From contig JAGSHH010000004.1 of assembly GCA_023954655.1 (NCBI GenBank), forward strand, positions 1-40,980: a stretch of DNA of 40,980 nucleotides. Reading direction: 5' to 3'. Made by a program: the position numbers and the translations under genes. Each line of letters begins with the position of its first letter. The first letter of the stretch is position 1. Source of the DNA: Colwelliaceae bacterium (lineage in GTDB: Bacteria; Pseudomonadota; Gammaproteobacteria; Enterobacterales; Alteromonadaceae). This document shows, piece after piece, positions 29,504 through 40,149 of the stretch. The notes beneath the pieces are model-generated. The model was given only the letters and a program-made list of their open reading frames with translations. It searched no databases and was not told the origin of the DNA.

Positions 29504-29537
29504 TTTAATCCTTAGTATAAAACTAATTAATAATGAA

Positions 29538-30389
29538 TTATGATTCTTTGCGTTCGAAACGTGAGCTTCGTAAGCTATCTTTTACTTTCTTTAAGTTATC
29601 TCTAAACTTAGTACCACGACGTAATGTAAAGCCGGTAGCTAAAATATCAATGAGCGCTAACTGTGCAATTCGAGAAGACATTGGCATATATAAATCAGTG
29701 TCTTCAGCTACATCTACTGATAAGACAATATTACATTCTTTAGCTAATGGCGTACCTTCTGTAGTGATACCAATAACAGTGGCATCATTTTCTTTAGCTA
29801 AGCTAGCTACTTCTACTAAAGACTTTGTTCTTCCAGTATGAGAAATAACCACAACAACATCACCTTGCTGACTATTAATAGCACTCATGCGTTGCATTAA
29901 TATGTCATCAAAATAAACAACAGGGACATTGAAGCGAAAAAACTTGTTAAGTGCATCATGGGCAACGACTGCTGAGGCACCTAAACCAAAAAATGAAATT
30001 TTGTTAGCTTGTGTTAATAAATCTACTGAACGATTAATTGTTCCTGTATCTAAACTTTTGCGTGCTAGCTCAAGGTTAGCCATAGTTGATTCAAATATTT
30101 TTGCTGTATATTCATCAGCACTATCATTCTCATCAACGTGTCTGTTTACATAAGGGGTACCGTTTGCCAAACTTTGTGCTAAATGCAATTTAAAATCAGG
30201 GTAACCTTTAGTATCTAAACGTCGACAAAATCGATTTACTGTAGGCTCACTGATATTTGCTTGTTTAGCTAATGCAGCAATACTTGCATGAATAACCGTA
30301 CTCGGTGATGACATAATTACTTCAGCAACTTTTCGCTCTGATTTACTAAATGTGTCTAACTCATTAGCTATCTTTTCTAAAATATTCAT
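29538..30389 (-). CDS. hexR: RpiR-family transcriptional regulator HexR
   Basis: RpiR HTH plus SIS domain; divergent from zwf and upstream of pyk. Confidence 0.92.
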   Translation of the reverse strand: MNILEKIANELDTFSKSERKVAEVIMSSPSTVIHASIAALAKQANISEPTVNRFCRRLDTKGYPDFKLHLAQSLANGTPYVNRHVDENDSADEYTAKIFESTMANLELARKSLDTGTINRSVDLLTQANKISFFGLGASAVVAHDALNKFFRFNVPVVYFDDILMQRMSAINSQQGDVVVVISHTGRTKSLVEVASLAKENDATVIGITTEGTPLAKECNIVLSVDVAEDTDLYMPMSSRIAQLALIDILATGFTLRRGTKFRDNLKKVKDSLRSSRFERKES

Positions 30390-30574
30390 TCATTACCACC
30401 GTAGTTATTTTTATTAAGTGTAATTAATTTTCTCAACTTTAAACAGAAAAAATGTAAATTTATTTCATTTTTCTTATTAATATAAAACAAAATGGCATTT
30501 TTTTGCAAATGTTTAATAATAAGAAGGTGGATTATTTTGCTTATAAGTGTTGCGAACTCAATTATTACTTGTTT

Positions 30575-30589
30575 TGTTGTAAAATTACA
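30575..30589. promoter_or_regulatory. Candidate HexR operator
   Basis: TGTTGTAAAATTACA versus recalled HexR consensus TGTARTTWAATTACA (13/15). Confidence 0.5.
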
Positions 30590-30635
30590 AAAAGTTCTTT
30601 ACTGAACTGCCAACAAGCGCTAAATTAGTGCTAAA

Positions 30636-30650
30636 TGTAGTTTAGTTACA
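30636..30650. promoter_or_regulatory. HexR operator upstream of zwf
   Basis: TGTAGTTTAGTTACA versus TGTARTTWAATTACA (14/15). Confidence 0.7.
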
Positions 30651-30681
30651 ATTAGATTATTAAAACTAGAGAATTATTCTT

Positions 30682-32151
30682 ATGAAAAACACCGATTATC
30701 AGTCTGCTAGTGAAATTGTACTCTTTGGTGCGCTTGGTGATTTATCTCGCCGTAAATTATTACCTGCACTTTATCAACTTGACCAAGTTGGTTTATTAAA
30801 TCCTGACAGCCGTATTGTTGCTGTTGCTAGGCAAGATATTAGTCTTGAAGAACTCACTAAATTTGTTATGGATAATTTGACGGAGTTTGTTAAAGAAGGA
30901 TTAGATAAAGAAGTAGTTGAACGTTTTAAAGCTCGTCTCGTTTATCAACAATTAGATTTTAAAGACTTAAATGCTTATAAAAACTTAGCGACAACACTTT
31001 CAGCTGGTCATGAAACACGTGTTTATTATTTCTCTACACCACCTGCTATTTATGGCGACATTTCAGACGGTTTGAAAGAATCAGGGTTAATTACTGACGC
31101 TGATAGAGTCGTCATGGAAAAACCTATTGGGCATTGTTTAGAATCATCAAAAGTGATTAATGATCAAGTATCACGTTATTTTAAAGAAAACCAAATTTAT
31201 CGTATTGACCATTACTTAGGTAAAGAAACGGTACTTAATTTACTTGTATTACGTTTCGCTAATTCTTTATTTACCAATAACTGGGATCGTAACAGTATTG
31301 ATCATGTACAAATAACTGTTGCTGAAAGTGTTGGTATTGAGGGGCGTTGGGGGTTTTATGATGATGCTGGCCAAATGCGCGATATGATCCAAAATCATTT
31401 ATTACAAATTCTCTCATTATTAGCAATGGAACCACCAGCAGATTTAAGTGCAGACAGTATCCGTGCTGAAAAACTAAAAGCGGTTAAAGCATTGGTACCG
31501 ATTGATCGGACTAATGTAAAAGAAAAAACCGTGCGTGGACAATATGCAGATGGTTATTTAAATGGTAATCCTGTTCCTGGTTATTTAAACGAAGAAGGCG
31601 CCAATGCAAATAGTAACACAGAAACATTTGTTGCTATTAAAGCTGAAATTGATAATTGGCGTTGGGCAGGCGTTCCGTTCTACTTAAGAACTGGAAAAAG
31701 AATGCCAGCTAAACATAGTGAAATAGTTGTTCATTTTAAACAACAAGCGCATAACATCTTTAAAGATAGTCATGCGGACTTACCAGCAAACAAATTGACT
31801 ATTCGTTTACAACCTGACGAAGGTGTTGAATTGCAAATGATGAATAAAATTCCTGGAATTGCATCACAAATGCACATTCAGGAAAACAAACTTGATTTGA
31901 GCTTTTCTGATACCTACGAAAATCAACGAGTTGTTGATGCCTATGAACGCTTAATGCTTGAAGTGATAAATGGTAATCAATCATTATTTGTCAGCCGAGA
32001 TGAAGTAGAAGCCGCTTGGACTTGGGCTGACAGTATTATTGATGCTTGGCAATCAACTAATGAATCACCTAAACCATATGCAGCGGGTTCTTGGGGACCA
32101 GTTTCTTCAATTTCATTAATCGCACGTGATGATAGGCAGTGGGTAGAATAA
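30682..32151 (+). CDS. zwf: Glucose-6-phosphate 1-dehydrogenase
   Basis: 'FGALGDLSRRKLLPALYQL', 'RIDHYLGKETVLNLLVLRFAN'. Confidence 0.96.
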   Translation: MKNTDYQSASEIVLFGALGDLSRRKLLPALYQLDQVGLLNPDSRIVAVARQDISLEELTKFVMDNLTEFVKEGLDKEVVERFKARLVYQQLDFKDLNAYKNLATTLSAGHETRVYYFSTPPAIYGDISDGLKESGLITDADRVVMEKPIGHCLESSKVINDQVSRYFKENQIYRIDHYLGKETVLNLLVLRFANSLFTNNWDRNSIDHVQITVAESVGIEGRWGFYDDAGQMRDMIQNHLLQILSLLAMEPPADLSADSIRAEKLKAVKALVPIDRTNVKEKTVRGQYADGYLNGNPVPGYLNEEGANANSNTETFVAIKAEIDNWRWAGVPFYLRTGKRMPAKHSEIVVHFKQQAHNIFKDSHADLPANKLTIRLQPDEGVELQMMNKIPGIASQMHIQENKLDLSFSDTYENQRVVDAYERLMLEVINGNQSLFVSRDEVEAAWTWADSIIDAWQSTNESPKPYAAGSWGPVSSISLIARDDRQWVE

Positions 32152-32840
32152 TGTATCAATTAAATGAATTTGCAAAACGAGAAGATTTAGACAAACAACT
32201 TGCAGATCAAGTTGCTGAAATTCTAACAAATGCTATTGCTATTAGAGGTAAAGCAAGTATTGCTGTTTCAGGTGGTTCAACACCTAAAGGCTTTTTTACA
32301 GCTTTATCACAAAAAGACCTATCTTGGAGTGATATTACTATTACATTAGCTGATGAACGTTGGGTAACAATAGAGAGTGATGCCAGTAATACTCGTTTAG
32401 TTCATGAGAATTTACTTCAAAACAAGGCAGTTAATGCTAAGTTTTTTCACTTAAAACAAGGTGAGAAACTTTGTAGTGAAACTCTATGTGATTTGAATTT
32501 AGCAGCTAATACAGCACTATTACCCCTTGATGTACTTATTTTGGGTATGGGTGAAGATGGACATACTGCTTCTTTGTTTCCATGCAGTGATGAAATTGAT
32601 GAGTGTTTTTCAACTAAAGAACCTTTATTAAAAGTAATTCCTAAAACAGCTCCTCACGACAGAATTTCATTTAGTTTTTCATCATTAAAACAAAGTGAAA
32701 ACGTATTTCTACACATCAGCAGTGAAAATAAAAAATCTGTACTTAATAGTGCTTTAGCTGGAACCGATATTAAACAAATGCCAATTAGGGCATTTTTACA
32801 AGATCCTGAAATCAATACCAATGTGTATTGGGCGGAGTAA
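32151..32840 (+). CDS. pgl: 6-phosphogluconolactonase (likely start MYQLNEFA)
   Basis: 'AVSGGSTPKGFF', 'LADERWV', 'LGMGEDGHTASLFP'. Confidence 0.93.
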   Translation: MYQLNEFAKREDLDKQLADQVAEILTNAIAIRGKASIAVSGGSTPKGFFTALSQKDLSWSDITITLADERWVTIESDASNTRLVHENLLQNKAVNAKFFHLKQGEKLCSETLCDLNLAANTALLPLDVLILGMGEDGHTASLFPCSDEIDECFSTKEPLLKVIPKTAPHDRISFSFSSLKQSENVFLHISSENKKSVLNSALAGTDIKQMPIRAFLQDPEINTNVYWAE

Positions 32841-32843
32841 ATT

Positions 32844-34685
32844 ATGAATAATTCAACGGCTGTACCGATGAAAAAAGAAATTGTTGATATTACCAATAGA
32901 ATAATCGAACGTAGTAAGGCGACACGTCTCCCTTATTTAGCAAGAATAGATGCTGCTAAAGCAGACACTGTACATAGGGCTAATTTAGCTTGTGGTAATT
33001 TAGCACACGGTTTTGCCGCTTGTGGTAAAGAAGATAAAGATATCTTAAGGGGTGTTAATCACTCTGATGTTGCGATTGTTTCTGCTTATAATGAAATGTT
33101 ATCTGCCCACCAACCTTATGAAACGTATCCTGCTATCATTAAAAAAGCAGTAAAAGAAACTGGCGGTATTGCTCAGTTTGCTGGTGGTGTTCCTGCTATG
33201 TGTGACGGTGTTACACAAGGTCAAGATGGCATGGATCTTAGCTTGATGAGTCGTGATGTTATTGCAATGTCTACGGCAGTAGCATTATCCCACAATATGT
33301 TTGATGGTGCTGTAATGCTTGGTATTTGTGACAAAATTGTCCCAGGCTTATTAATTGCTAGTATGTCATTTGGTCATTTACCTATTGTTTTTGTTCCTGC
33401 AGGACCTATGCCTTCAGGTATTCCTAACAAAGAAAAAGCACGTGTTCGCCAACAATTTGCCAAAGGTGAAATAGGTAAAGATAAGTTATTAGAAGCCGAA
33501 TCAGCTTCTTATCATGCACCCGGTACTTGTACCTTTTTTGGTACTGCTAATTCAAATCAACTAGTTGTTGAGTTTATGGGTTTGCATTTACCAGGTGCAT
33601 CTTTTGTTCAGCCAAATACCCAATTACGTGAAGAATTAACAAAAGCTGCTGCTCGCCAAGTAACAAGAATAACCCAACAATCGGGCAATTATATGCCGAT
33701 TGGTAAAATGGTTGATGAGCGTTCTGTTGTTAATGCAATCGTTGCATTATTAGCAACTGGCGGTTCAACTAATTTGATCATGCATATTATAGCATTTGCT
33801 AAAGCTGCTGGAATTATCATCAATTTCCATGACTTTCATGATCTTTCTGAAGTTGTACCATTGTTAACACGTATTTATCCAAATGGTCATGCCGATGTAA
33901 ACCACTTCCAAGAGGCTGGTGGTATGGCATTATTATTTAAAGAATTGATAGACGCTGGCCTTATTCATGAAGATGTTGAAACAATTTGTGGTAAAGGTCT
34001 TACTCGTTATACACAAAAGCCAGTTATTAAAGATGATCAATTAGTTTGGGTTGACATCCCTAAAGTTTCTGGTGACGACGAAGTTATTGCAACTTTTGAA
34101 AAACCATTTAGTCATCATGGTGGTTTATTAACACTTAAAGGTAATATCGGAACTTCTGTAATTAAAACTTCTTCTATGCCTGTTGATGATGTTGTTATCA
34201 AAGCACCAGCTATAGTATTTGAAGATCAACATGAAATAGATGTTGCTTTTAATGCCGGTGAGTTAAATAAAGATTTTGTTGCAGTTGTTAGGTTCCAAGG
34301 TCCAAAAGCTCGTGGTATGCCTGAATTACACAAGCTTACACCTCCTCTTGGTGTATTACAGGCTAATGGTCACAAAGTAGCACTTGTTACTGACGGTCGA
34401 ATGTCTGGAGCTTCGGGTCGTGTACCTGCTGCTATTCATTTATGTCCTGAGGCATTAGATGGCGGTATAATCTCTAAAATAAATTCTGGCGATATGATTG
34501 AATTAAATTGTTCAACAGGAGAGCTAAACTTACTTGTTGATGAAGCAGAATTAAATCAACGTCCATGTGCTCAATTCCAAAAGAATAACCACCATTTAGG
34601 CATGGGACGTGAGTTGTTTGGCGCTATGCGTCGTAATTTAAGCACTGCAGAAACAGGGGCTTGTTCCTTGTTTGATGATGAATAA
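32844..34685 (+). CDS. edd: Phosphogluconate dehydratase
   Basis: 613 aa with ILVD/EDD motifs 'VPAMCDGVTQGQDGMDLSLMSRDVIAMSTAVALSHNMFD'. Confidence 0.96.
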   Translation: MNNSTAVPMKKEIVDITNRIIERSKATRLPYLARIDAAKADTVHRANLACGNLAHGFAACGKEDKDILRGVNHSDVAIVSAYNEMLSAHQPYETYPAIIKKAVKETGGIAQFAGGVPAMCDGVTQGQDGMDLSLMSRDVIAMSTAVALSHNMFDGAVMLGICDKIVPGLLIASMSFGHLPIVFVPAGPMPSGIPNKEKARVRQQFAKGEIGKDKLLEAESASYHAPGTCTFFGTANSNQLVVEFMGLHLPGASFVQPNTQLREELTKAAARQVTRITQQSGNYMPIGKMVDERSVVNAIVALLATGGSTNLIMHIIAFAKAAGIIINFHDFHDLSEVVPLLTRIYPNGHADVNHFQEAGGMALLFKELIDAGLIHEDVETICGKGLTRYTQKPVIKDDQLVWVDIPKVSGDDEVIATFEKPFSHHGGLLTLKGNIGTSVIKTSSMPVDDVVIKAPAIVFEDQHEIDVAFNAGELNKDFVAVVRFQGPKARGMPELHKLTPPLGVLQANGHKVALVTDGRMSGASGRVPAAIHLCPEALDGGIISKINSGDMIELNCSTGELNLLVDEAELNQRPCAQFQKNNHHLGMGRELFGAMRRNLSTAETGACSLFDDE

Positions 34686-34700
34686 ACTACGGAATTAGTC

Positions 34701-35675
34701 ATGAGTCAAATAATTAATCTTGTCGCTGATATAGGAGGTACCAATATACGTATTGGTATTTTCGAAAATGACGAAACAGTTAAATCATTAAAAGTATTTC
34801 GATGTAGTGAATACCCAAGCTTATCGGCGGTGATCAAAACTTACATTGATGAAAACCAACTAAACAAAAAGTCTATTAATGCTTGTTTAGCGATAGCTTG
34901 TCCTGTTGAAAATGATTTAGTTTCAATGACAAATTTACCTTGGGAGTTCTCTAAAACTGAACTTAAAGCAGAATTGTCATTAAACAAATTATTATTAATT
35001 AATGATTACACCGCTATCGCTCATGCTGTTCCTTATTTAAACGATGAGCAAAAGGTACAAATTGGTGAAGGTACAGTAGTTCAAAGTAAACCTATTTCAA
35101 TTTGTGGCCCAGGTACAGGTTTAGGAGTTGCTAATGTCATTCCTTCTGGTGAGAACCAATGGCAGGCCCTAAGTGGAGAGGGCGGGCATGTTGATTTTGC
35201 ACCTGTTGATGAATTAGAAACAAAAATACTTTTATTTCTATTGAAAAAATACCAGCACGTATCATATGAACAGCTATTGTCAGGACTTGGCTTAGAACAA
35301 ATATATCAAGCACTTAATCATATTGAAAATGCAAATTTACCTGACTTAACTGCACAAGAAATTTCAGAAAAGGCTTTATCTAATAGTTGCGATTTGTGTG
35401 AAAAAACTTTGGCACAATTTTGTAAAGTATTAGGAAGTTTTTCAGGGAATTTAGCACTTACATTAGCCAGCTTTGGCGGTCTGTATATTGCAGGTGGTAT
35501 TGTACCGCGATTTATTGAATATTTTAAACAAAGTGAATTTAGAAGTCGTTTCGAGAGTAAAGGTCGTATTACATTTAATAATACAATACCTACTTTTGTG
35601 ATCACAGAATCGCAGCCTGGAATTTTAGGTGCCTCGGCATATCTTCGACAACACAATCTTCAAAACAAAGGATAA
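34701..35675 (+). CDS. glk: Glucokinase
   Basis: 'LVADIGGTNIRIGIF', 'GPGTGLGVA', 'GEGGHVDFAP', 'LYIAGGIVPRF'. Confidence 0.93.
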   Translation: MSQIINLVADIGGTNIRIGIFENDETVKSLKVFRCSEYPSLSAVIKTYIDENQLNKKSINACLAIACPVENDLVSMTNLPWEFSKTELKAELSLNKLLLINDYTAIAHAVPYLNDEQKVQIGEGTVVQSKPISICGPGTGLGVANVIPSGENQWQALSGEGGHVDFAPVDELETKILLFLLKKYQHVSYEQLLSGLGLEQIYQALNHIENANLPDLTAQEISEKALSNSCDLCEKTLAQFCKVLGSFSGNLALTLASFGGLYIAGGIVPRFIEYFKQSEFRSRFESKGRITFNNTIPTFVITESQPGILGASAYLRQHNLQNKG

Positions 35676-35684
35676 ATAGGAATT

Positions 35685-36335
35685 ATGACCTTATCTCAAA
35701 AATGGCAAGTTGCGCCAAAAGATCTTTTCGCCATGGGACCTGTTGTTCCTGTACTCGTTATAAAGGATGTTGAAGATGCATTACCTATTGCAGAAGCACT
35801 ACTTGCCGCTGATGTAAAAGTTCTAGAAGTAACGTTAAGAACACCTGCCGCTTTAGATGTCATTAGCACTATAGCAAAAGCTTTACCTGAAGCTGTTGTT
35901 GGTTCTGGTACTGTTACTAATCGTGAACTATTACAACGCTCAGCCGATGCAGGTTCAAAATTTGCAATTAGCCCAGGTTTAACAAAAGATTTATTACAAG
36001 CAGGAAACGAAGGGGATATTGCCCTTATTCCTGGCATATCATCGATTTCAGAGCTAATGGATGGTATTGATTATGGTTATGACCATTTTAAATTCTTTCC
36101 TGCAGAAGCATCAGGTGGCGTGAATGCCATTAAATCTATTGGTGGACCATTTGCTGATATTCGTTTTTGCCCAACAGGTGGCATTAACTTAAATAATATC
36201 AATAATTATTTAGCACTTCCAAATGTTGCATGTTGTGGGGGCTCTTGGTTAGTGTCAGATGAAATTATTGCTCAAAAGAACTGGAAAAAAATTACTGAGT
36301 TAGCCAAACAAGCTTTAGAGCATGTTAGAGGTTAA
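35685..36335 (+). CDS. eda: KDPG/KHG aldolase
   Basis: 'VPVLVIKDVEDALPIAEALLAADVKVLEVTLRTPAAL', 'FKFFPAEASGGVNAIKSIGGPF'. Confidence 0.95.
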   Translation: MTLSQKWQVAPKDLFAMGPVVPVLVIKDVEDALPIAEALLAADVKVLEVTLRTPAALDVISTIAKALPEAVVGSGTVTNRELLQRSADAGSKFAISPGLTKDLLQAGNEGDIALIPGISSISELMDGIDYGYDHFKFFPAEASGGVNAIKSIGGPFADIRFCPTGGINLNNINNYLALPNVACCGGSWLVSDEIIAQKNWKKITELAKQALEHVRG

Positions 36336-36386
36336 TTATTATTACTTTATAAATGCTTAAATTTTAGATTAAGCTTATATAAATAT

Positions 36387-36423
36387 AAAAAAGCGCTAAT
36401 GATTTCTCATTAGCGCTTTTTTT
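36387..36423. terminator. Bidirectional Rho-independent terminator between eda and fabA
   Basis: AAAAAAGCGCTAATGA-TTTC-TCATTAGCGCTTTTTTT. Confidence 0.9.
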
Positions 36424-36440
36424 AAAGAATTAATTCAGCT

Positions 36441-36956
36441 TTAGAAGGCTGAAGTATCAGCAAAAAGGCCAACTTTTAGATCTTTAGCAGTGTAAATTTC
36501 TTTACCATCAACACTAACTGAACCGTCAGCAATACCCATAAATAACTTACGTTTAATAACGCGCTTTAAATTAATTTTATAAGTTACTTTTTTGGCTGTA
36601 GGTAAAATTTGGCCAGTAAACTTCACTTCACCAACACCTAATGCACGACCACGGCCTGGTCCACCTGCCCATCCTAAGTAAAAACCGACAAGTTGCCACA
36701 TAGCATCTAAACCTAAACAGCCCGGCATTACAGGGTCACCTTGGAAGTGACAATCAAAAAACCACAAATCTGGCGTAATATCTAATTCAGCTATAATTTC
36801 ACCTTTATCAAATAAACCACCTTCTTCAGTGATCAAATTGATACGGTCCATCATGAGCATATTGCCTTTAGGCAATTTACTGTTACCTTCACCAAAAAAG
36901 TCTGTGGTGCCAGCATCGATCAAATCTTCTTTTGAAAATGAATTTTTTTGTGTCAT
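36441..36956 (-). CDS. fabA: 3-hydroxydecanoyl-ACP dehydratase/isomerase
   Basis: '[12 protein letters not shown]', '[32 protein letters not shown]'. Confidence 0.96.
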   Translation of the reverse strand: MTQKNSFSKEDLIDAGTTDFFGEGNSKLPKGNMLMMDRINLITEEGGLFDKGEIIAELDITPDLWFFDCHFQGDPVMPGCLGLDAMWQLVGFYLGWAGGPGRGRALGVGEVKFTGQILPTAKKVTYKINLKRVIKRKLFMGIADGSVSVDGKEIYTAKDLKVGLFADTSAF

Positions 36957-36995
36957 GGGAATGATATTACTCTCTTACTTTTAAAGGCGCTACTC

Positions 36996-37015
36996 TAGCG
37001 TACACTTGTACGCTA
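36996..37015. promoter_or_regulatory. FabR-like operator upstream of fabA
   Basis: Perfect palindrome TAGCGTAC-ACTT-GTACGCTA 40 bp upstream of the fabA ATG. Confidence 0.6.
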
Positions 37016-37112
37016 AACAACTCCGAACAGTTATTTTTTAAAAGTTTATTTGTCATAAATCATTATTTAGGTAAAATATAGTAACGCATAACTTTTATAG
37101 AAGTTTGATATT

Positions 37113-37376
37113 GTGAATAATAAGGTTGAAAAGAAAAAAGCGTTAACCAATGCGGAAAAACAAAAACGATATAGAGAGAGACAAAAAGATCGTGGTAAAC
37201 AAGAAATGAGAGGTTATTTATCACCTGAAGCAAAAGAATGTTATAAATTAATATCGGAACAAACTGGCTGGAATGACAGCGTTATTTTAAGTAATGCGGT
37301 TAGATTAACTTACGCAGCATATAAAAATGGTCAAATAGGCTTATTGAACAACTGGCTAAATAAAAACAAATTATAA
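37113..37376 (+). CDS. Small hypothetical protein, basic N-terminus, possible DNA-binding (GTG start)
   Basis: 'KKKALTNAEKQKRYRERQKDRGKQEMRGYLSPEAKECYKLISEQTGWNDSVILSNAVRL'. Confidence 0.5.
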   Translation: MNNKVEKKKALTNAEKQKRYRERQKDRGKQEMRGYLSPEAKECYKLISEQTGWNDSVILSNAVRLTYAAYKNGQIGLLNNWLNKNKL

Positions 37377-37527
37377 AACATCTTTGTAATATTTAATTAC
37401 ATTTAGGTCATTAGTTATTATTTAGTTTTATATGAATTAGATTGTTTTACTTTAAAAATCGCTATATTCTTGGCTCAGGCTATAATCATTGCCATTCCAA
37501 CCACACAAATAAAAAGGTAACTTTCCT

Positions 37528-38172
37528 TTGATAAATGTTTTACTTGTAGATGATCATGAGTTAGTTCGAACTGGTATTCGAAAGATTCTAGACGAAGTTA
37601 AAGGGCTTAAGGTTATTGGCGAAACCCAAACAGGTGAAGAAGCTGTTCAGTTTTGTAGAAAAACAGAGCCTGATGTTGTGTTAATGGATATGAATATGCC
37701 AGGTATCGGCGGTTTAGAAGCGACTAAAAAAATCATTCGTTATGCGCCTGATGTAAAAGTAATTGTTTTAACAGTTTATTGTGAAGATCCAATCCCTACT
37801 AAAGTGATGCAAATAGGTGCTGCTGGCTATTTAACAAAAGGTGCTGGGCCAGATGAAATGGTCAATGCGATTCGTGCTGTTAATAGTGGTCAACGTTATA
37901 TAACGCCTGAAATTGCTCAACAAATGGCATTAAGTCAATTTAAATCAGCAGAAGAAAATCCATTTAATGTATTGTCTGAGCGTGAATTACAAATTATGTT
38001 AATGATCACGCGTGGCGAAAAAGTGCCTAATATTTCAGAGCAGTTAGTATTAAGTACTAAAACTATAAATAGTTACCGCTATCGTATGTTTGAAAAGCTT
38101 AATGTGGGTAATGATGTTGAACTTACACATTTAGCCATTCGACACGGTATGCTCAAAACAGAAAAGCTTTAA
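37528..38172 (+). CDS. uvrY: GacA/UvrY/VarA-type response regulator (TTG start)
   Basis: 'INVLLVDDHELVRTGIRKIL', LuxR HTH 'LSERELQIMLMITRGEKVPNISEQLVLSTKTINSYRYRMFEKL'; followed by uvrC. Confidence 0.92.
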   Translation: MINVLLVDDHELVRTGIRKILDEVKGLKVIGETQTGEEAVQFCRKTEPDVVLMDMNMPGIGGLEATKKIIRYAPDVKVIVLTVYCEDPIPTKVMQIGAAGYLTKGAGPDEMVNAIRAVNSGQRYITPEIAQQMALSQFKSAEENPFNVLSERELQIMLMITRGEKVPNISEQLVLSTKTINSYRYRMFEKLNVGNDVELTHLAIRHGMLKTEKL

Positions 38173-38201
38173 TCTTAATTCTCATTGCTTAAATTATAAA
38201 A

Positions 38202-40040
38202 GTGACAACATCTCTTCCTGAATTCGATCATCAAGCATTTCTGTCTGTTGTAACGCAACAGGCAGGGGTTTACCGAATGTACGACCTCGATCAAACCATA
38301 ATTTATGTCGGTAAAGCTAAAGATTTAAAAAAACGCTTATCCAGTTATTTTAGAAAAGATGTCGGAAGTAACAAAACCAAAGCCTTAGTTAAACAAATTT
38401 CTGCTATTGACGTGACTGTAACGCATACAGAGGGTGAAGCATTAATTCTCGAAAACAATTACATCAAAAAGTATCAGCCTAAATATAATATTTTACTTAG
38501 AGATGACAAAACCTATCCGTATTTATTGATAACCGATCACCAACACCCTAAGTTAGGTTTACATAGAGGTGGAAAGAAAGTTAAAGGAGATTATTTTGGT
38601 CCATATCCAACAGTAGGTGCAGTTTGGCAAAGCTTACGTTTAATGCAAAAACTTTTTCCTATTAGGCAATGTGAAGACAGTTATTATCGTGCTAGAAGCC
38701 GTCCCTGCCTTCAATATCAATTAAATCGATGTTCAGCACCCTGTGTTAATAAAATTTCAGATAACGATTATCTACAGCAAGTAGAATTAGCTAAATTATT
38801 TTTAAAAGGTAAAAGCTCGACAGTTATTGAACACTTAGTAAGTAAAATGGAAAAATCCAGTATCGAGCTTGATTTTGAAAATGCAGCTAAATATCGTGAT
38901 CAAATTTCGACATTACGCAAAGTTCAGCAACAGCAATATGTTAGTGGCATAGCTGCTGAATTAGATGTGATAGGAATATTTCGTGATAAATCGCAAGTTT
39001 GTATTCACCTTTTGTTTATTCGAGATCATAAAATACTAGGAAGCAAAAGTTATTTTCCTAGTATTCCAGCCGGTACAGAAGACAATGAAATTGTACAAGC
39101 ATTCATTAGCCAGCATTACTTTGGGCAAGATATTAAAGCAGGAAAAATTCCTAAAGAAATCATTCTCCCTTTTTCTATAGACCATTTAGATGAGTTCCGT
39201 ACATTATTGTCAGACCAAGCTAACTATGAAGTAAAACTTTCCTTTAAAGTACGTTCAGAAAGAGCTAATTATATTAAATTAGCAAATACTAATGCTGAAA
39301 GTGCATTAGTCACTAAAAATAGCCATAAAGAATCAATGCAAGCAAGATTTACTGCTCTAAATGAGGTGTTTGATCTTGAAAATGGTATTAATCGTATCGA
39401 ATGTTTTGATATAAGCCATACCATGGGGCAACAAACTATTGCATCTAACGTTGTCTTTAATCAAGAAGGTCCATTAAAAAGCGATTATAGACGCTATAAT
39501 GTGCATGGAATAACCCCCGGCGACGATTACGCTGCAATGGCATTCGCCTTAAATAAGCGTTATGGCAAAGTGACTGATATTGATAAATTACCCGATATTG
39601 TATTTATTGATGGTGGTAAGGGACAACTTGCAAAAGCAGAGCATTTTTTCAATGAGCTAAATTTAGATAGAACACCTTTATTAGTTGGTGTAGCAAAAGG
39701 TGAGTCTCGCAAACCAGGATTAGAAACTTTAATTTTAGCGGGTAGCCATCAATTAATAACATTGCCCGGAAATTCACCAGCTTTACATTTAGTTCAGCAT
39801 ATCCGAGATGAATCTCATCGGTTTGCCATAGCAGGGCACAGAGCTAAGCGACAAAAAGTCAGTAAAAAATCAGTATTAGAATCTATCCCTGGTATAGGCG
39901 CTAAAAAAAGACAAACCTTATTAAAGTATCTAGGGGGCTTACAAGAAGTTGTAAAGGCAGATATTACTTCTTTAGAAAAGGTCCCAGGGATAAGTTCTGA
40001 TTTAGCAGAAATTATTTATAATACATTACATGACAATTAA
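38202..40040 (+). CDS. uvrC: Excinuclease ABC subunit C
   Basis: GIY-YIG N-terminus 'GVYRMYDLDQTIIYVGKAKDLKKRLSSYF', C-terminal HhH. Confidence 0.96.
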   Translation: MTTSLPEFDHQAFLSVVTQQAGVYRMYDLDQTIIYVGKAKDLKKRLSSYFRKDVGSNKTKALVKQISAIDVTVTHTEGEALILENNYIKKYQPKYNILLRDDKTYPYLLITDHQHPKLGLHRGGKKVKGDYFGPYPTVGAVWQSLRLMQKLFPIRQCEDSYYRARSRPCLQYQLNRCSAPCVNKISDNDYLQQVELAKLFLKGKSSTVIEHLVSKMEKSSIELDFENAAKYRDQISTLRKVQQQQYVSGIAAELDVIGIFRDKSQVCIHLLFIRDHKILGSKSYFPSIPAGTEDNEIVQAFISQHYFGQDIKAGKIPKEIILPFSIDHLDEFRTLLSDQANYEVKLSFKVRSERANYIKLANTNAESALVTKNSHKESMQARFTALNEVFDLENGINRIECFDISHTMGQQTIASNVVFNQEGPLKSDYRRYNVHGITPGDDYAAMAFALNKRYGKVTDIDKLPDIVFIDGGKGQLAKAEHFFNELNLDRTPLLVGVAKGESRKPGLETLILAGSHQLITLPGNSPALHLVQHIRDESHRFAIAGHRAKRQKVSKKSVLESIPGIGAKKRQTLLKYLGGLQEVVKADITSLEKVPGISSDLAEIIYNTLHDN

Positions 40041-40149
40041 TTTAATATCTGTGTAGAATAAAGCTATTAAGGCTTGTATTGTTATTTTTCTTTTTAGTAT
40101 TTTAGATAACTTTGTACGCGATATAACAATAATGTAGTGTGAAATTTTT

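Noticed and set aside
29533-30153. Plus-strand ORFs antisense to hexR
   Set aside because: Fully overlapped by a confident RpiR/SIS-domain gene.
35318-36037. Minus-strand ORFs inside glk and eda
   Set aside because: Antisense shadows of well-supported enzymes.
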